From positions 1-64,000 of the forward strand of contig NZ_SJNT01000024.1 in NCBI RefSeq assembly GCF_004331035.1: a stretch of 64,000 nucleotides of DNA, given 5' to 3'. Under the pieces are notes generated by a model, which was not told where the DNA came from, did not search any database, and was given only the letters and a program-made list of their open reading frames with translations. Of this stretch, positions 27,874 through 39,909 are shown in pieces. Every line of letters begins with the position of its first letter. Position 1 is the first letter of the stretch. The translations under genes were made by a program, and so were the position numbers. The stretch is from Acinetobacter sp. ANC 4910. Its GTDB lineage: Bacteria; Pseudomonadota; Gammaproteobacteria; Pseudomonadales; Moraxellaceae.

Positions 27874-29226
27874 ATGCAAGAACAATCAGTACGCCAGTCT
27901 TTAAGTACACACGATTTAAATCATGCCATCTTAAACGGCCCAATAACCCAAGTAATGCTAAAACTGGCGTTACCGACCATAGCTGTTCTACTCGTACAAA
28001 CATTGATTGGATTACTAGAGACATATTTTGTAAGTTCTTTGGGAACTGACGTAATGGCAGGTGTAGCCGTTGTGTTCCCAATTCTTATGCTCATGCAAAT
28101 GCTAGCAAATGGTGGGTTTGGGGGAGGTTTAGCCTCAGCAATTGCTCGGGCTTCTGGAGCAGGACAATCAGAAGATGTCCAATCCCTTGTCTGGCATGGT
28201 GTCATTCTTGCTGGCCTTTTGGGAGGAATTTTTAGTATTGTTATGCTCAGCGCTGCTCCCACCATCTACCACTTAATGGGGGTTACGGGCTTAGCTTTGA
28301 ATGCTGCTCTAAAATATTCCAATATTATTTTTATTGGTTCACCTCTCATATGGGCTGTAGCCTTACTCTCAGCAGCTTTACGCGGTGCAGGTGATACAAA
28401 AACCCCAGCTCGCATAACACTTCTAGGTGGAGTACTACTTTTACCTCTATCACCTATTTTTATTTTTAGCTGGGGATTCATTCCTTCATTTGGTGTGGCC
28501 GGAGCTGGACTCGCTGTATTAAGTTATTATATTTTTGCCATCATATGCTTAATTAGACACATGCGAACAACGCATAGCATTATCAAATTATCGATCAAGC
28601 CCATTAATTTTCAGTTCTTCAAAGATATTCTTGGTATTGGTTCACTATCCGCTATCGGAATAATTCAACTCAATTTAACTGTTGTCCTCATAACTACCCT
28701 AGTTGGTCAATTTGGATCTGATGCAATCGCTGGGTACGGTATTGCGTCCCGATTAGACTACATACAAGTTCCGCTTATGTTCGGTATCGGTTCAGCAATC
28801 ATGACCATGGTTGGTATTAATTACGGAGCTGGACAATTTCAAAGAGCACGTCGTATAACATGGATCGGGGTTTTCATTACGTTTCTTATTACTGGCTCAA
28901 TAGGACTTTTCTTTAGTATTTTTCCTTCCATTTGGCTTGGTTTTTTTAGTCATGATCCATCTGTTCTTCAGACTGGAATAAATTACTTGCAGCATGTTGC
29001 GCCTTTTTATGGCGCGATAGGTATTGGTATGGCACTTTATTTTGCAGGCCAAGGTTCAAAACGATTATTAGGCCCTCTCTTAGCAGGTACGACCAGAATG
29101 ATCATTGCTGCTGTTATTGGAAGTATCTCTGTCTTATATTTTAATGCAAGTTTATCAACCTTCTTTCAAATCATTGGAGTCAGTGCTTTGATATTTGGTT
29201 TAGTATCACTAATGACAAATTTTTAA
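27874..29226 (+). CDS. MATE-family multidrug efflux transporter
   Basis: Inner-membrane cation-coupled drug exporter of 450 residues with about 12 transmembrane segments in two homologous halves (each beginning near NGPITQVMLKLALP and FFKDILGIGSLSA). MATE proteins do not need an outer-membrane factor, so its place after the NodT gene suggests shared regulation rather than shared structure. It ends near an IS982 relic. It could instead be under its own promoter in the 51-bp gap, but I see none. Substrates are unknown. Confidence 0.9.
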   Translation: MQEQSVRQSLSTHDLNHAILNGPITQVMLKLALPTIAVLLVQTLIGLLETYFVSSLGTDVMAGVAVVFPILMLMQMLANGGFGGGLASAIARASGAGQSEDVQSLVWHGVILAGLLGGIFSIVMLSAAPTIYHLMGVTGLALNAALKYSNIIFIGSPLIWAVALLSAALRGAGDTKTPARITLLGGVLLLPLSPIFIFSWGFIPSFGVAGAGLAVLSYYIFAIICLIRHMRTTHSIIKLSIKPINFQFFKDILGIGSLSAIGIIQLNLTVVLITTLVGQFGSDAIAGYGIASRLDYIQVPLMFGIGSAIMTMVGINYGAGQFQRARRITWIGVFITFLITGSIGLFFSIFPSIWLGFFSHDPSVLQTGINYLQHVAPFYGAIGIGMALYFAGQGSKRLLGPLLAGTTRMIIAAVIGSISVLYFNASLSTFFQIIGVSALIFGLVSLMTNF

Positions 29227-29335
29227 CGAAAAAATAAGGAAGATCACTCATCCCTTTTTTTCTCAAGATTAAACTATTAAGAATAGTCGCGTACTTTATG
29301 CTACACCAACTCATTAACGCTTAAAAAAACTGAAA

Positions 29336-29363
29336 TGTTAAGGTATTAATTGATGCCTTAACA
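29336..29363 (+). terminator. Hairpin after the MATE gene
   Basis: Inverted repeat TGTTAAGGTAT / ATGCCTTAACA with a 6-nt loop and one G-T wobble. It could end the efflux transcript or be part of the adjacent IS remnant. The T-run is absent. Confidence 0.45.
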
Positions 29364-29439
29364 TTCACTCAATGCAACTTTGCTGAACAAATATTTGAAA
29401 GGAAAACCCCTCCTAAATCACTCAAATTCAAGTACTGAA

Positions 29440-29750
29440 TTGGGTATGAGTGATGATATCCAGTTTGAAGCTTCTTGCATTTCAATTTACATCAATGAAG
29501 AATTAACCCTGAACAAACAAAACATTAATTTGATGACCTATCATCATAAAAACACACGGATAGTTCAATTATCAAAAGAAGATGAATATCACCTAAGACA
29601 GCGCAATAAAATAGAAACTTTATTTAGCTTACTGAAAGACACGTACAATTTAAAGCTCGAGGTGTCACAGGGATTTATGCATCGTTATATGCTTATCAGG
29701 TTTGTCATCAAAACAAGCCGATGATTCATATTATGGAAATATCGGCTTAA
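29440..29750 (+). mobile_element. IS982-family transposase relic
   Basis: The segment LSKEDEYHLRQRNKIETLFSLL then KDTYNL is the C-terminal signature of IS982 transposases. After a frameshift near 29660 the other frame continues GIYASLYAYQVCHQNK to the TAA at 29748-29750. The N-terminal catalytic region is missing, so it is inactive. It marks the right edge of the efflux island, about 200 bp from tRNA-Ser. Terminal repeats are not visible to me. Confidence 0.75.
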
Positions 29751-29921
29751 GCAGGATTCAGGTTATTTAGAAAGATGAGCTGTTGTCATGACACTATAAA
29801 TATAGCTAGATTTAGATACAGTTTTTAAACTACATTCCTTAATCTTTCAAATACGGGTTAAGGAGCCAATTCAATCCAAAATTTGATGTGGTGACTATCC
29901 TTTACAAAATGATAGACAATA

Positions 29922-29953
29922 AAAAAGCCCCTGTATTAATACAGGGGCTTTTT
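29922..29953 (-). terminator. Terminator of the tRNA-Ser gene
   Basis: Perfect palindrome made of AAAAAGCCCCTGTATT and its complement, directly after the tRNA 3' end on the minus strand, with a T-run. It would work for both strands. Confidence 0.85.
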
Positions 29954-29958
29954 GAATT

Positions 29959-30048
29959 TGGCGGAAGCGGTGAGATTCGAACTCACGGAGGACTCACACC
30001 CTCGTCGGTTTTCAAGACCGGTGCATTAAACCGCTCTGCCACGCTTCC
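29959..30048 (-). tRNA. tRNA-Ser (anticodon TGA)
   Basis: 90 nt including an encoded CCA. The acceptor pairs GGAAGCG with CGCTTCC, the anticodon loop is CTTGAAA (anticodon TGA), and the long variable arm is typical of serine tRNAs. T loop TTCGAAT. Its 3' end faces the efflux island. A -10-like TAGTAT lies upstream on the minus strand but a matching -35 is not obvious. Confidence 0.97.
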
Positions 30049-30135
30049 ATGTGCGAGAGAATACTAAGCTTTTTCATTTTAGACAAGTAAAAAGTACGGT
30101 TAAAGCATTCAAGTGCGTATTGTTTCATCAATTCC

Positions 30136-32172
30136 TTAAAGTTTGGCTGCAATTTCAGCACCATCGCGGATTGCACGCTTGGCATCAAGCTCTGCTGCAA
30201 GCTTTGCACCACCAATAATATGATAATTGGCTAAAGTGGCCTGCCCTTCTTCATTTGGCATCAAATCTTTCACAGATTCTTGTCCTGCACACACCACAAT
30301 TGTATCCACTCGAAGTAACTGATCCTGACCATTGGTTTCAATCCATAAACCTTCATTGGTCACGGCTTTATACTGCACACCACGTAACATGCGTACCGCA
30401 TGTTTTTTTAATTGTGCACGATGCACCCAACCCGAAGTTTTGCCCAATCCAATGCCTAATGGCGTAGTTTTACGCTGTAATAAATAAATCTCTCGTACAG
30501 GCGCTTCAACTTCTGCATGTTGCAAACCACCTTCTGTCATATAGTGCGCTTCAGCATCGACGCCCCATTCTCGCTTCCACTCTGCCAAAGGTTGTGGCTG
30601 AGGCTGATGTGGCGGTTTTAATAAAAACTCAGACACATCAAAGCCAATTCCCCCCGCACCAATCACGGCAACACGGTGACCAACTGCTGCTCCTCGCAGT
30701 ACTTCCGCATAAGAAAGTACATTCGGTGCATCGCTGCCTTGAATCTTTAAGGCCCGTGGCGCGACTCCCGTAGCAATAATGACCTCTTCAAAACCTTCTC
30801 GCTCTAATTGTTCGCGGCTGACTTGAGTATTTAAGCGTAGCTCGACCCCGGTTTTTTCCAGTTGCACTTTAAAATAGCGAATCGTTTCGTGGAATTCTTC
30901 TTTGCCAGGAATCACTTTAGCTAAATTAAATTGTCCACCTACTTCATGACTGGCTTCAAACAATGTCACTTGATGCCCACGTTCAGCCGCAACTGTCGCT
31001 GCCGACATGCCTGCCACACCACCACCGACCACCGCGACACGTTTAGGCTTAGCGGTTTTGACATAAACCAATTCAGTCTCAAATGCCGCACGTGGGTTGA
31101 CCAAGCAAGTTGCTCGTTGATTTTTAAAGGTATGATCCAAACACGCCTGATTACAGGCAATACAGGTATTAATCTCATCCACCCGATTGGTCGCTGTTTT
31201 ATTGACCCAATAGGGATCTGCCAAGAATGGACGTGCCATTTGCACCATATCGGCTTTGCCTTGCGCCAATATTTCTTCCGCTGTATCTGGCATATTAATT
31301 CGGTTCGAAGCAATCACAGGTACTGTCACATGCTTTTTCACTTCTGCAGTATAGTCAGCGAATGCTGCACGTGGCACCGAAGTCACAATGGTCGGAATAC
31401 GCGCTTCATGCCAACCAATGCCTGTATTTAATAACGTAATACCTGCTTTTTCTAAAGCTTGTGCAACGGTAATCACTTCTTGCATGGTGTTGCCATCATG
31501 CACCAAATCCAACATAGATAAGCGGAAACAGATAATAAATTTCTCCCCCACTTTCTGACGGATTGCTTTGACAATTTCAACCGCAAAACGCATACGGTTA
31601 TCAATCGAACCACCCCAACGATCTTGACGTTGATTGACATGACGGCTTAAAAACTGATTCAGTAAATAACCTTCTGAACCCATAATTTCGACACCATCAT
31701 AACCCGCCAATTTTGCAAGATATGATGTTTGGGCATAATCTTGAATCGTGTCCAAAATGAGTTTTTCACTCATCTGGCGGGGTTTGAATGGTGAAATAGG
31801 CGACTTAATGGGGCTGGCAGATACCACGAAAGGCTGATAGCCATAACGACCCGAATGTAAAATCTGCATGAGAATTTTTGCCCCATGCTTATGCACTGCA
31901 TGGGTCACCAAGCGATGCGGTGCAATATCCCCCATGGTATTCATGGTACCGCCTGCAGGAAGCAACCAACCTTGACGGTTCGGCGAAATTCCACCCGTAA
32001 TAATCAGCCCAACCCCACCTTTCGCGCGCTCGCCAAAATAGGCAGCCAATTTAGGATAATTATAAAAGCGGTCTTCTAAACCTGTATGCATAGAGCCCAT
32101 CACCACACGGTTTTTAATGGTGGTAAAACCCAAATGAAGGGGTTTTAAAGTATTTATATAGGGTGTGGTCAT
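30136..32172 (-). CDS. fadH: 2,4-dienoyl-CoA reductase (NADPH)
   Basis: Flavoprotein that reduces 2,4-dienoyl-CoA during degradation of unsaturated fatty acids. The 678-residue length is normal. An N-terminal Old Yellow Enzyme barrel (about 1-340, FMN) is followed by the 4Fe-4S cysteines CIACNQACLDHTF ... ATC, then an FAD/NAD(P) module with VAVVGGGVAGMSAATVA (about 379-395) and a second dinucleotide fold VAVIGAGGIGFDVSEF. The gene is monocistronic in this window, with tRNA-Ser downstream on the same strand. Confident on family; related enzymes with other enoyl substrates exist. Confidence 0.9.
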   Translation of the reverse strand: MTTPYINTLKPLHLGFTTIKNRVVMGSMHTGLEDRFYNYPKLAAYFGERAKGGVGLIITGGISPNRQGWLLPAGGTMNTMGDIAPHRLVTHAVHKHGAKILMQILHSGRYGYQPFVVSASPIKSPISPFKPRQMSEKLILDTIQDYAQTSYLAKLAGYDGVEIMGSEGYLLNQFLSRHVNQRQDRWGGSIDNRMRFAVEIVKAIRQKVGEKFIICFRLSMLDLVHDGNTMQEVITVAQALEKAGITLLNTGIGWHEARIPTIVTSVPRAAFADYTAEVKKHVTVPVIASNRINMPDTAEEILAQGKADMVQMARPFLADPYWVNKTATNRVDEINTCIACNQACLDHTFKNQRATCLVNPRAAFETELVYVKTAKPKRVAVVGGGVAGMSAATVAAERGHQVTLFEASHEVGGQFNLAKVIPGKEEFHETIRYFKVQLEKTGVELRLNTQVSREQLEREGFEEVIIATGVAPRALKIQGSDAPNVLSYAEVLRGAAVGHRVAVIGAGGIGFDVSEFLLKPPHQPQPQPLAEWKREWGVDAEAHYMTEGGLQHAEVEAPVREIYLLQRKTTPLGIGLGKTSGWVHRAQLKKHAVRMLRGVQYKAVTNEGLWIETNGQDQLLRVDTIVVCAGQESVKDLMPNEEGQATLANYHIIGGAKLAAELDAKRAIRDGAEIAAKL

Positions 32173-32284
32173 GGTGAATCCTTATAATTTATTTGCTTTG
32201 CAACTTGTTGCATAATACTTTAACGTGATTTTTTATTTTGTTTATGGCTTTAGCAGACTGATTCGCAAAATAATCAGCCAATAA

Positions 32285-32325
32285 AAAAGTGTAGCCAAAT
32301 TCTATTACGAGTTGACTACACTTTT
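32285..32325 (-). terminator. Terminator of the lactate operon
   Basis: Inverted repeat AAAAGTGTAG / CTACACTTTT with a 21-nt loop, 29 bp after the dld stop; the minus strand then runs into TTTTTTAT. Confidence 0.75.
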
Positions 32326-32353
32326 ATCACAACTTATGAATCAGCTGTTGTAT

Positions 32354-34051
32354 TTACTTCCAGTATTTTAACTTCGAAGTCTGTCCAATGCCCACATTAA
32401 AACTATTGGTTGGGTCAAGTTTTTGATAATGCTGTTTTAATGCAGATTTCGCGACATATAAATGTCCAACATTATGCTCCGCTGGATATTCAGCACCACG
32501 ATCATCCAGTAAATGCCACATTTGATGCTCCATCGCTAAAGGATCGACACCTTTTTTGACAATATAGTCTTGATGGAACACATGACATAAAAAATGGCCG
32601 TAATACAGTTTATGTACGATCATCTGGTCCATTTCTTTAGGCAAGGTTTCCACCCATTCACGGTCATTACGACGCAAAGCAATATCCAGCGCTACAATAT
32701 CTTCCACTTCACTCCGATGGGTATCACGATAACGAATCGCAGCACCTGCGACCGCAAAGCGATGTAAAAAGGCTTTTCGTCCTTCTTCATCCGTACAATG
32801 GAAAAAATTGCCTGTAGAACGTTGAGCGAAATAGCCACTCAGAAACTGTTTCACTTGCTCCACATCCTGATTTTCAATGCGTAAAATCAGATGATGTTCG
32901 TAAAGATCACGAAATTCGTTCATACGTTTTGGTAAATGATTCGGCATAAACTTGGTGATCAATTGCAAGACTTTATCGGACAATCCTTTCAAGCCTACTT
33001 TTTCCAAATAGCCATCAACTTTGTCTTTCATGGCAAAAGCAGCAGGCACTTTAGCCGTACCAAATTTTTCAATAAAGACAAAAGTATCTTTACCATATTC
33101 TGCACCAATGTCATATGCGATGCGGTGAATGTATTCCCCTGCAATCGGTAATCTCGGCAAATCTTTCAGTAAAAAACGACGAATCTCGGTCAAATCATCC
33201 TGTGCATTGGTGCCCACATAAAACACCTGACTTGGAATCTTCTCGAAAGTATCTAGTCGAACTGCAAACACACAAATTTTTCCTGCCGAACCAGATGCTT
33301 CAAACAAGCGGGATGGATCAGCATTAAATCGTGCAGGGGTCGCTTCATCTACCTGTTTGACATCATGGGCATAACGCTGGTCAGATGCACAACAACTTGG
33401 ATTATGCTGCACATCAAGCATTTGATATTGCTTGTTTTGCAGACGAGACAAGATTTCTTCAGGCGTAGTACCTAAATCCACTCCTAAATGGTTGACGAGT
33501 TCCAATCGCCCTGTCTCATTGACTCGCGCATACAATGCCAGCTCAGTATAAGCAGGACCACGACGTACCAAGGCACCGCCTGAGTTGTTGCAGACTCCAC
33601 CTAGTACTGATGCACCAATACATGAAGAACCAATCACCGAATGCGGTTCACGATTAAAGGGTGCCAGTTCTTTTTCTAAACGGTCTAAGGTTGCTCCAGG
33701 CAGACAAATCACTTGCTGCCCATCACGGATAATTTGAATGCCCGTCAACCGACGTGTGCTCATCAATACCACAGGGCGGTCATAATCATCACCAAAGGGG
33801 GTTGAACCACCTGTCAAACCGGTATTGGCCGCTTGCATAATTACAATACAATCCGCATCAACAGCAGCTTGTAGGACTTGCCATTGTTCAAGCAATGAAC
33901 CCGGTGCGACAACAGCCAACACTTTTCCCGCACCATAGCGACGACCTTGGCGATATAAGCGTGTGTCTTTATCTTCAGTTAATACATGTTGTTTACCAAC
34001 AATCGCGATGAGCTTTTGAATGGTTTGCTGTGCAGCTGATTGAGTTTGCAT
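32354..34051 (-). CDS. dld: Quinone-dependent D-lactate dehydrogenase
   Basis: Peripheral membrane flavoenzyme oxidising D-lactate to pyruvate with electrons to quinone. The 565 residues fit Dld. An N-terminal PCMH-type FAD domain carries ANTGLTGGSTP (about 74-84) and GSSCIGASVLGGVCNNSGGAL; a membrane-binding cap domain follows. It is the last gene of lldP-lldR-lldD-dld on the minus strand, about 290 bp after lldD, and that gap holds a REP-like palindrome pair. The operon gives use of both lactate enantiomers. Confident. Confidence 0.95.
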   Translation of the reverse strand: MQTQSAAQQTIQKLIAIVGKQHVLTEDKDTRLYRQGRRYGAGKVLAVVAPGSLLEQWQVLQAAVDADCIVIMQAANTGLTGGSTPFGDDYDRPVVLMSTRRLTGIQIIRDGQQVICLPGATLDRLEKELAPFNREPHSVIGSSCIGASVLGGVCNNSGGALVRRGPAYTELALYARVNETGRLELVNHLGVDLGTTPEEILSRLQNKQYQMLDVQHNPSCCASDQRYAHDVKQVDEATPARFNADPSRLFEASGSAGKICVFAVRLDTFEKIPSQVFYVGTNAQDDLTEIRRFLLKDLPRLPIAGEYIHRIAYDIGAEYGKDTFVFIEKFGTAKVPAAFAMKDKVDGYLEKVGLKGLSDKVLQLITKFMPNHLPKRMNEFRDLYEHHLILRIENQDVEQVKQFLSGYFAQRSTGNFFHCTDEEGRKAFLHRFAVAGAAIRYRDTHRSEVEDIVALDIALRRNDREWVETLPKEMDQMIVHKLYYGHFLCHVFHQDYIVKKGVDPLAMEHQMWHLLDDRGAEYPAEHNVGHLYVAKSALKQHYQKLDPTNSFNVGIGQTSKLKYWK

Positions 34052-34159
34052 ATGAAATTTCCCTATTCCAAATGTTAATCAGGAATAATGTTTATTAATC
34101 TAATTTTTTATTTAAGTTTTGAATTAAAAATAAAAACCTAAATTTTAATCCTGTATTGG

Positions 34160-34246
34160 AAGAATCCCCCTTTAAAAAAGGGGGACTTTTTCATTCCTTC
34201 AATCTTGAAAGATGTAGCCCCTCCCTTTCTAAAAGGGAGGCTGGGA
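34160..34246. repeat. REP-like double palindrome between lldD and dld
   Basis: Two G/C-rich hairpins in an otherwise AT-rich gap: CCCCCTTT / AAAGGGGG (34166-34184) and CCTCCCTTT / AAAGGGAGG (34220-34240), followed by CTGGGAGGGATT. This resembles the repeated extragenic palindromes of Acinetobacter genomes. I see only this copy in the window. It may modulate mRNA decay between the two genes. Confidence 0.55.
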
Positions 34247-34342
34247 GGGATTAAAGTAAAATGAATTGGGAGATGAATTAAAAAATTTAAATATTTTCAA
34301 CTCATAAACTTATGACTGAACCACTACACTCGTTAAAGCTCT

Positions 34343-35497
34343 TCACTCAGCCAATTCTCGCTCTAACTTCACCAAACAGTCAGATGTAATATCTGTAATG
34401 GTTTTGGCACCAGTCAACGTCATGGCAACCCGCATTTCTTTATCAATCAGTTCCAATAGATTAGAAACACCTTCACCACCCGCAGCACCTAAGGCATAAA
34501 CAAAGGCACGACCCAGCATACAGGTGTCCGCACCCATCGCTAGCATACGCACCACATCTAAACCATTACGAATCCCTGAATCTGCGAGGATTTTAATATC
34601 GCCTTTGACCGCATCAGCAATTGGCGGAAGCGCACGTGCAGAAGATAAAACACCATCGAGCTGACGACCACCATGGTTTGAAACCACAATACCATCCGCA
34701 CCAAAACGCACTGCATCTTTGGCATCTTCGGGATCAAGAATGCCTTTAATCACCATTGGGCCATCCCAAAACTCACGAATCCACTCTAAGTCTTTCCATG
34801 AAATAGACGGATCGAAGTTAGAACCTAACCAACCGATGTAATCTTCGAGACCAGTCGGCTTACCCAAATATTTAGAAATATTACCCAAATCGTGCGGACG
34901 TCCCATCATGCCGACATTCCACGCCCAATGTGGGTGGAAACACGACTGCATATAACGACGCATTGCGGCATTGGGTCCACTCATTCCAGAGTGGGCATCA
35001 CGGTAACGTGCACCCGGAACAGGCATATCCACGGTAAATACCAATGTTGAACAACCCGCTGCTTTGGCACGCTCTAAAGCATTACGCATAAATCCGCGAT
35101 CGCGCAGCACATATAATTGGAACCACATTGGACGCTGAATAGCAGGTGCCACTTCTTCAATTGGACACACTGAAACCGTCGACAATGTAAAAGGAATGCC
35201 TTTTTTATCCGCTGCCACTGCCGCCTGAACTTCACCACGACGCGCATACATACCCGTTAAACCTACTGGTGACAATGCCACAGGCATCGACAAGGTTTCA
35301 TCAAATAGTTTGGTTTCAAGACTCAGCTCTGACATATCGTTCAGAACACGTTGTCTTAATGCAATTTTAGAAAGATCTTCTACATTGCGCTTCAGGGTAT
35401 ATTCTGCATAGGCTCCACCATCAATGTAGTGGAAAAGGAATGGCGGTAAACGACGTCTCGCAGCTTCGCGATAATCATTTGCAGATGAAATAATCAT
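34343..35497 (-). CDS. lldD: FMN-dependent L-lactate dehydrogenase
   Basis: Membrane-associated alpha-hydroxy acid dehydrogenase converting L-lactate to pyruvate with quinone as acceptor. The 384 residues match LldD. Early tyrosine motif [11 protein letters not shown] (about 22-32), QLYVLRDRG, and the active-site lysine/histidine region [11 protein letters not shown] and [12 protein letters not shown] are all visible, as is [11 protein letters not shown] for FMN phosphate binding. It starts 2 bp after the lldR stop. Confident. Confidence 0.96.
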   Translation of the reverse strand: MIISSANDYREAARRRLPPFLFHYIDGGAYAEYTLKRNVEDLSKIALRQRVLNDMSELSLETKLFDETLSMPVALSPVGLTGMYARRGEVQAAVAADKKGIPFTLSTVSVCPIEEVAPAIQRPMWFQLYVLRDRGFMRNALERAKAAGCSTLVFTVDMPVPGARYRDAHSGMSGPNAAMRRYMQSCFHPHWAWNVGMMGRPHDLGNISKYLGKPTGLEDYIGWLGSNFDPSISWKDLEWIREFWDGPMVIKGILDPEDAKDAVRFGADGIVVSNHGGRQLDGVLSSARALPPIADAVKGDIKILADSGIRNGLDVVRMLAMGADTCMLGRAFVYALGAAGGEGVSNLLELIDKEMRVAMTLTGAKTITDITSDCLVKLERELAE

Positions 35498-35499
35498 GG

Positions 35500-36243
35500 T
35501 TATATCCTGTTTAAACGGCTCGAACGTTGTCGACGGGCTTCTTCCTCATCAATCGAACGTACTTGCTGAACTACAAACTCAATGTGCCCACACACAGCCT
35601 TGCGTGCAGCTTCTGGGTCTCGGCGCTCAATGGCATCAATCACTTGCAAATGTTGCTCATGCAATTGATCAAAACGATGTGCTTCGGAATAGACTTTGCG
35701 TCGTCCTAAAGCCACGTTAAATTGCAACAAATCGAACACGCCACGCATGACTTGAATCAGCACCAAATTATGAGAAGCTTCTGCAATCGCCAGATGAAAA
35801 TTGGCATCGGCGCGTGCAGCTTGCTCATCATCGCCCAAAGACTGAAAATGGGTAATCTGGTCATAACAATCACGGATGTGCTGAATATCTTCAGGGGTAG
35901 CACGTAAAGCCGCATGCCATGCCGTGCCACCCTCCAAAATAATTCGAGCTTCCTGCACATCAAAACGATAAGCAGGATCTTCATCAATTAACTCACTCAG
36001 TGGTTGCACAATTTGATGTTGCGACCAAGAGCTGGGTAATTGCTGTAAATAAGTTCCCGCACCGACTTTGCTGACCAGCATACTCTGACTGGTCAGTTGC
36101 TGTATTGCCTCTCGCAAAGAGGAACGGGATACACCAAGTTGCTCACACAACTTTCTTTCAGCAGGCAAACGGTCTCCAACTTGCATATTGCTTTGTTCAA
36201 TCAATACACGCAGGCTTTGTACAGCTTTATCGGAGACTTTCAT
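35500..36243 (-). CDS. lldR: FadR/GntR-family lactate regulator
   Basis: A 247-residue GntR regulator of the FadR subfamily. The N-terminal winged helix (about 8-75) has [20 protein letters not shown], and the C-terminal all-alpha FCD domain carries the metal/ligand histidines, including [10 protein letters not shown] and [11 protein letters not shown]. LldR senses L-lactate and controls lldPRD. It lies between lldP and lldD in the operon, and two LldR-type sites stand before lldP. Residue order and context agree well. Confidence 0.93.
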   Translation of the reverse strand: MKVSDKAVQSLRVLIEQSNMQVGDRLPAERKLCEQLGVSRSSLREAIQQLTSQSMLVSKVGAGTYLQQLPSSWSQHQIVQPLSELIDEDPAYRFDVQEARIILEGGTAWHAALRATPEDIQHIRDCYDQITHFQSLGDDEQAARADANFHLAIAEASHNLVLIQVMRGVFDLLQFNVALGRRKVYSEAHRFDQLHEQHLQVIDAIERRDPEAARKAVCGHIEFVVQQVRSIDEEEARRQRSSRLNRI

Positions 36244-36275
36244 CTGCTTTCCTTAACGTTGGTACACAATTTGTG

Positions 36276-37946
36276 TTATGGAATCATCCATGGGAACACA
36301 TAGGCTTGTAAGGTAATAATAATACCCATCATGATTGTGAACGTTATACTGTGTTTTACGGTAAAACGGAATAAATCAGACTCTTTACCGACTAAGCCTA
36401 CCGCTGCACAGGCAATCGCAATCGATTGAGGCGAAATCATTTTACCTGTTACACCACCACTGGTATTGGCCGCCACCAAAAGCACTTCTGGTACACCAAT
36501 TTGTTGTGCCGTTGTTGCCTGTAAAGCAGCAAATAAAGCATTGGCAGAGGTATCTGAACCTGTGAGGAATACACCAAGCCATCCTAAGAATGGTGAGAAG
36601 AAGGTAAATGCATGACCTGTATGGGCAAGCGCCAATGCCAATGTTGCAGACATGCCCGAATAGTTAGCAATAAAAGCAAAAGCCAACACCATACCAATAG
36701 AATAAATTGGAATTTTTAATTCATTAATAGTTTCACCAAAAGTAATTACTGCTTCTTTTGGCTTCATTTTTAAGAAAATAATGGTGATGATTGCAGCAAT
36801 TAAAATTGCAGTACCCGTTGCCGAGAACCAATCAAATTTATAAATTGCATCGTAATCTTTAATTTCAGGAACAACAGGTGGCATCTTTTGAATCATTTGA
36901 TGCAAATATGGCACTTTGATTGCAATCACGAGGTCATGTAATGCGCCATCTTTGGTAAATAAATCCTTAAACGGTTTTACGCTCCAAATCGTGACCATCA
37001 CCGTTAAAATTGCAAAAGGTGACCATGCTTTAGCAATTTGAGCAATTGAATATTTCTTTTGCTTTTGTTCTGCTAAATTCTCATCAACATTGCCTTCTTC
37101 ATTGGCAAAACGGAAAATATGTTTCGGCTGCCAGTATTTCAATAAAATCGTTAATGAAACCAAAGAAGCAATCGATGCCGTAATATCTGGTAATTCAGGA
37201 CCAACAAAGTTTGAAGTTAAATATTGTGCAATCGCAAATGAACCACCACCAACAATAACGGCTGGCCATGTTTCTTTCACACCGCGCCAACCATCCATAA
37301 TTGCCATGATCCAGATCAATACGATGGGCACCATAAATGGTAACTGTCGACCGACCATCTGACTGATCTCATGTGTGTCTACACCAGACACCTGACCTGC
37401 CACAATAATTGGAATCCCCATCGCACCAAAAGCCACAGGCGCGGTGTTCACAATTAAGCAAAGACCTGCTGCATATAAAGGTTTAAAACCTAAACCTACC
37501 AACAATGCTGCGGTAATTGCCACAGGTGCACCAAAACCTGCTGCACCTTCTAAGAAAGTACCAAAAGCAAAACCCACGAATAGCATTTGTAAGCGCTGAT
37601 CTTCAGTAATCGACAAAATAGAAGAACGAATAATGTCGAACTGGCCGGTCTTCACCGAAATTTTATACAGGAAAACAGCGCCAATAATGATCCACGCAAT
37701 AGGCCATAAACCGTAGAAGAAACCATAAACCATGGATGCCAAAGCCATCAGCAAAGGCATTTTATAAGCAAATAAAGAAACAAGCAGTGCAAGTACAACT
37801 GTGATCGTACCTGCCACACTGCCCTTCATACGAAAGACCGCTAGGGCTAAAAAGAAAAAGATAATTGGAATAAGTGCAATTAAACTGGAAAGCCAGATAT
37901 TGCCAATAGGATCGTAAACTTGTTGCCAATGTTGAAGCATTGTCAT
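36276..37946 (-). CDS. lldP: L-lactate permease
   Basis: Inner-membrane lactate:proton symporter of the LctP family, 556 residues with about 13 hydrophobic segments. Signatures include [17 protein letters not shown] near the N-terminus, [20 protein letters not shown] in the middle, and [21 protein letters not shown] toward the end. First gene of lldP-lldR-lldD-dld, 32 bp before lldR. Glycolate may also be a substrate, as known for LldP. AGGAGAT precedes the ATG. Confidence 0.95.
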   Translation of the reverse strand: MTMLQHWQQVYDPIGNIWLSSLIALIPIIFFFLALAVFRMKGSVAGTITVVLALLVSLFAYKMPLLMALASMVYGFFYGLWPIAWIIIGAVFLYKISVKTGQFDIIRSSILSITEDQRLQMLFVGFAFGTFLEGAAGFGAPVAITAALLVGLGFKPLYAAGLCLIVNTAPVAFGAMGIPIIVAGQVSGVDTHEISQMVGRQLPFMVPIVLIWIMAIMDGWRGVKETWPAVIVGGGSFAIAQYLTSNFVGPELPDITASIASLVSLTILLKYWQPKHIFRFANEEGNVDENLAEQKQKKYSIAQIAKAWSPFAILTVMVTIWSVKPFKDLFTKDGALHDLVIAIKVPYLHQMIQKMPPVVPEIKDYDAIYKFDWFSATGTAILIAAIITIIFLKMKPKEAVITFGETINELKIPIYSIGMVLAFAFIANYSGMSATLALALAHTGHAFTFFSPFLGWLGVFLTGSDTSANALFAALQATTAQQIGVPEVLLVAANTSGGVTGKMISPQSIAIACAAVGLVGKESDLFRFTVKHSITFTIMMGIIITLQAYVFPWMIP

Positions 37947-38007
37947 CTCCTTGAAATGCTTACTAGAGCCTTGAGTTGGTCAGATCATCCTGAGGTAAAA
38001 CTACCTA

Positions 38008-38022
38008 ATTGGTCAGACCAAT
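38008..38022. promoter_or_regulatory. LldR operator, promoter-proximal
   Basis: Perfect palindrome ATTGGTCAGACCAAT, the FadR/LldR-type ATTGGT-N3-ACCAAT pattern, about 62 bp before the lldP start. Confidence 0.8.
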
Positions 38023-38059
38023 AAACCAAAAGTGTAAAAAAATAATAGCTGTTTGCACC

Positions 38060-38065
38060 ATTATA
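38060..38065 (-). promoter_or_regulatory. Candidate -10 element of the lldP promoter
   Basis: Consensus TATAAT on the minus strand between the two LldR sites. A TTGACC at 38086-38091 is the nearest -35-like hexamer, but the 20-nt spacing is too long, so the -35 is uncertain. Confidence 0.5.
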
Positions 38066-38111
38066 GTAATTTCAAACCTTAAACAGGTCAATAAAAAAGC
38101 ATGATAAATAT

Positions 38112-38126
38112 ATTGGTCATACCAAT
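38112..38126. promoter_or_regulatory. LldR operator, promoter-distal
   Basis: Perfect palindrome ATTGGTCATACCAAT. Its centre is 104 bp, about ten helical turns, from the first site, so looping by one repressor is sterically possible, as described for E. coli LldR. Confidence 0.8.
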
Positions 38127-39853
<1,727 letters not shown>

Positions 39854-39876
39854 GTTTTCAATTGCTGAACACTTAA

Positions 39877-39909
39877 ATAAAAAACCGTCCTAAGTTGGCG
39901 GTTTTTTAT
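39877..39909 (+). terminator. Terminator of argG
   Basis: Stem AAAAAACCG / CGGTTTTTT with an 11-nt loop and a T-run, 24 bp after the argG stop. Confidence 0.85.

Noticed and set aside
29500..30048. Integrase-type genomic island attachment at tRNA-Ser
   Set aside because: I see no integrase gene and no repeat of the tRNA 3' end on the far side of the block; IS remnants explain the edges better.
30931..31431. A 166-residue plus-strand open frame
   Set aside because: It lies entirely inside fadH on the other strand, which has intact FMN, Fe-S and FAD motifs; composition is that of an antisense shadow.
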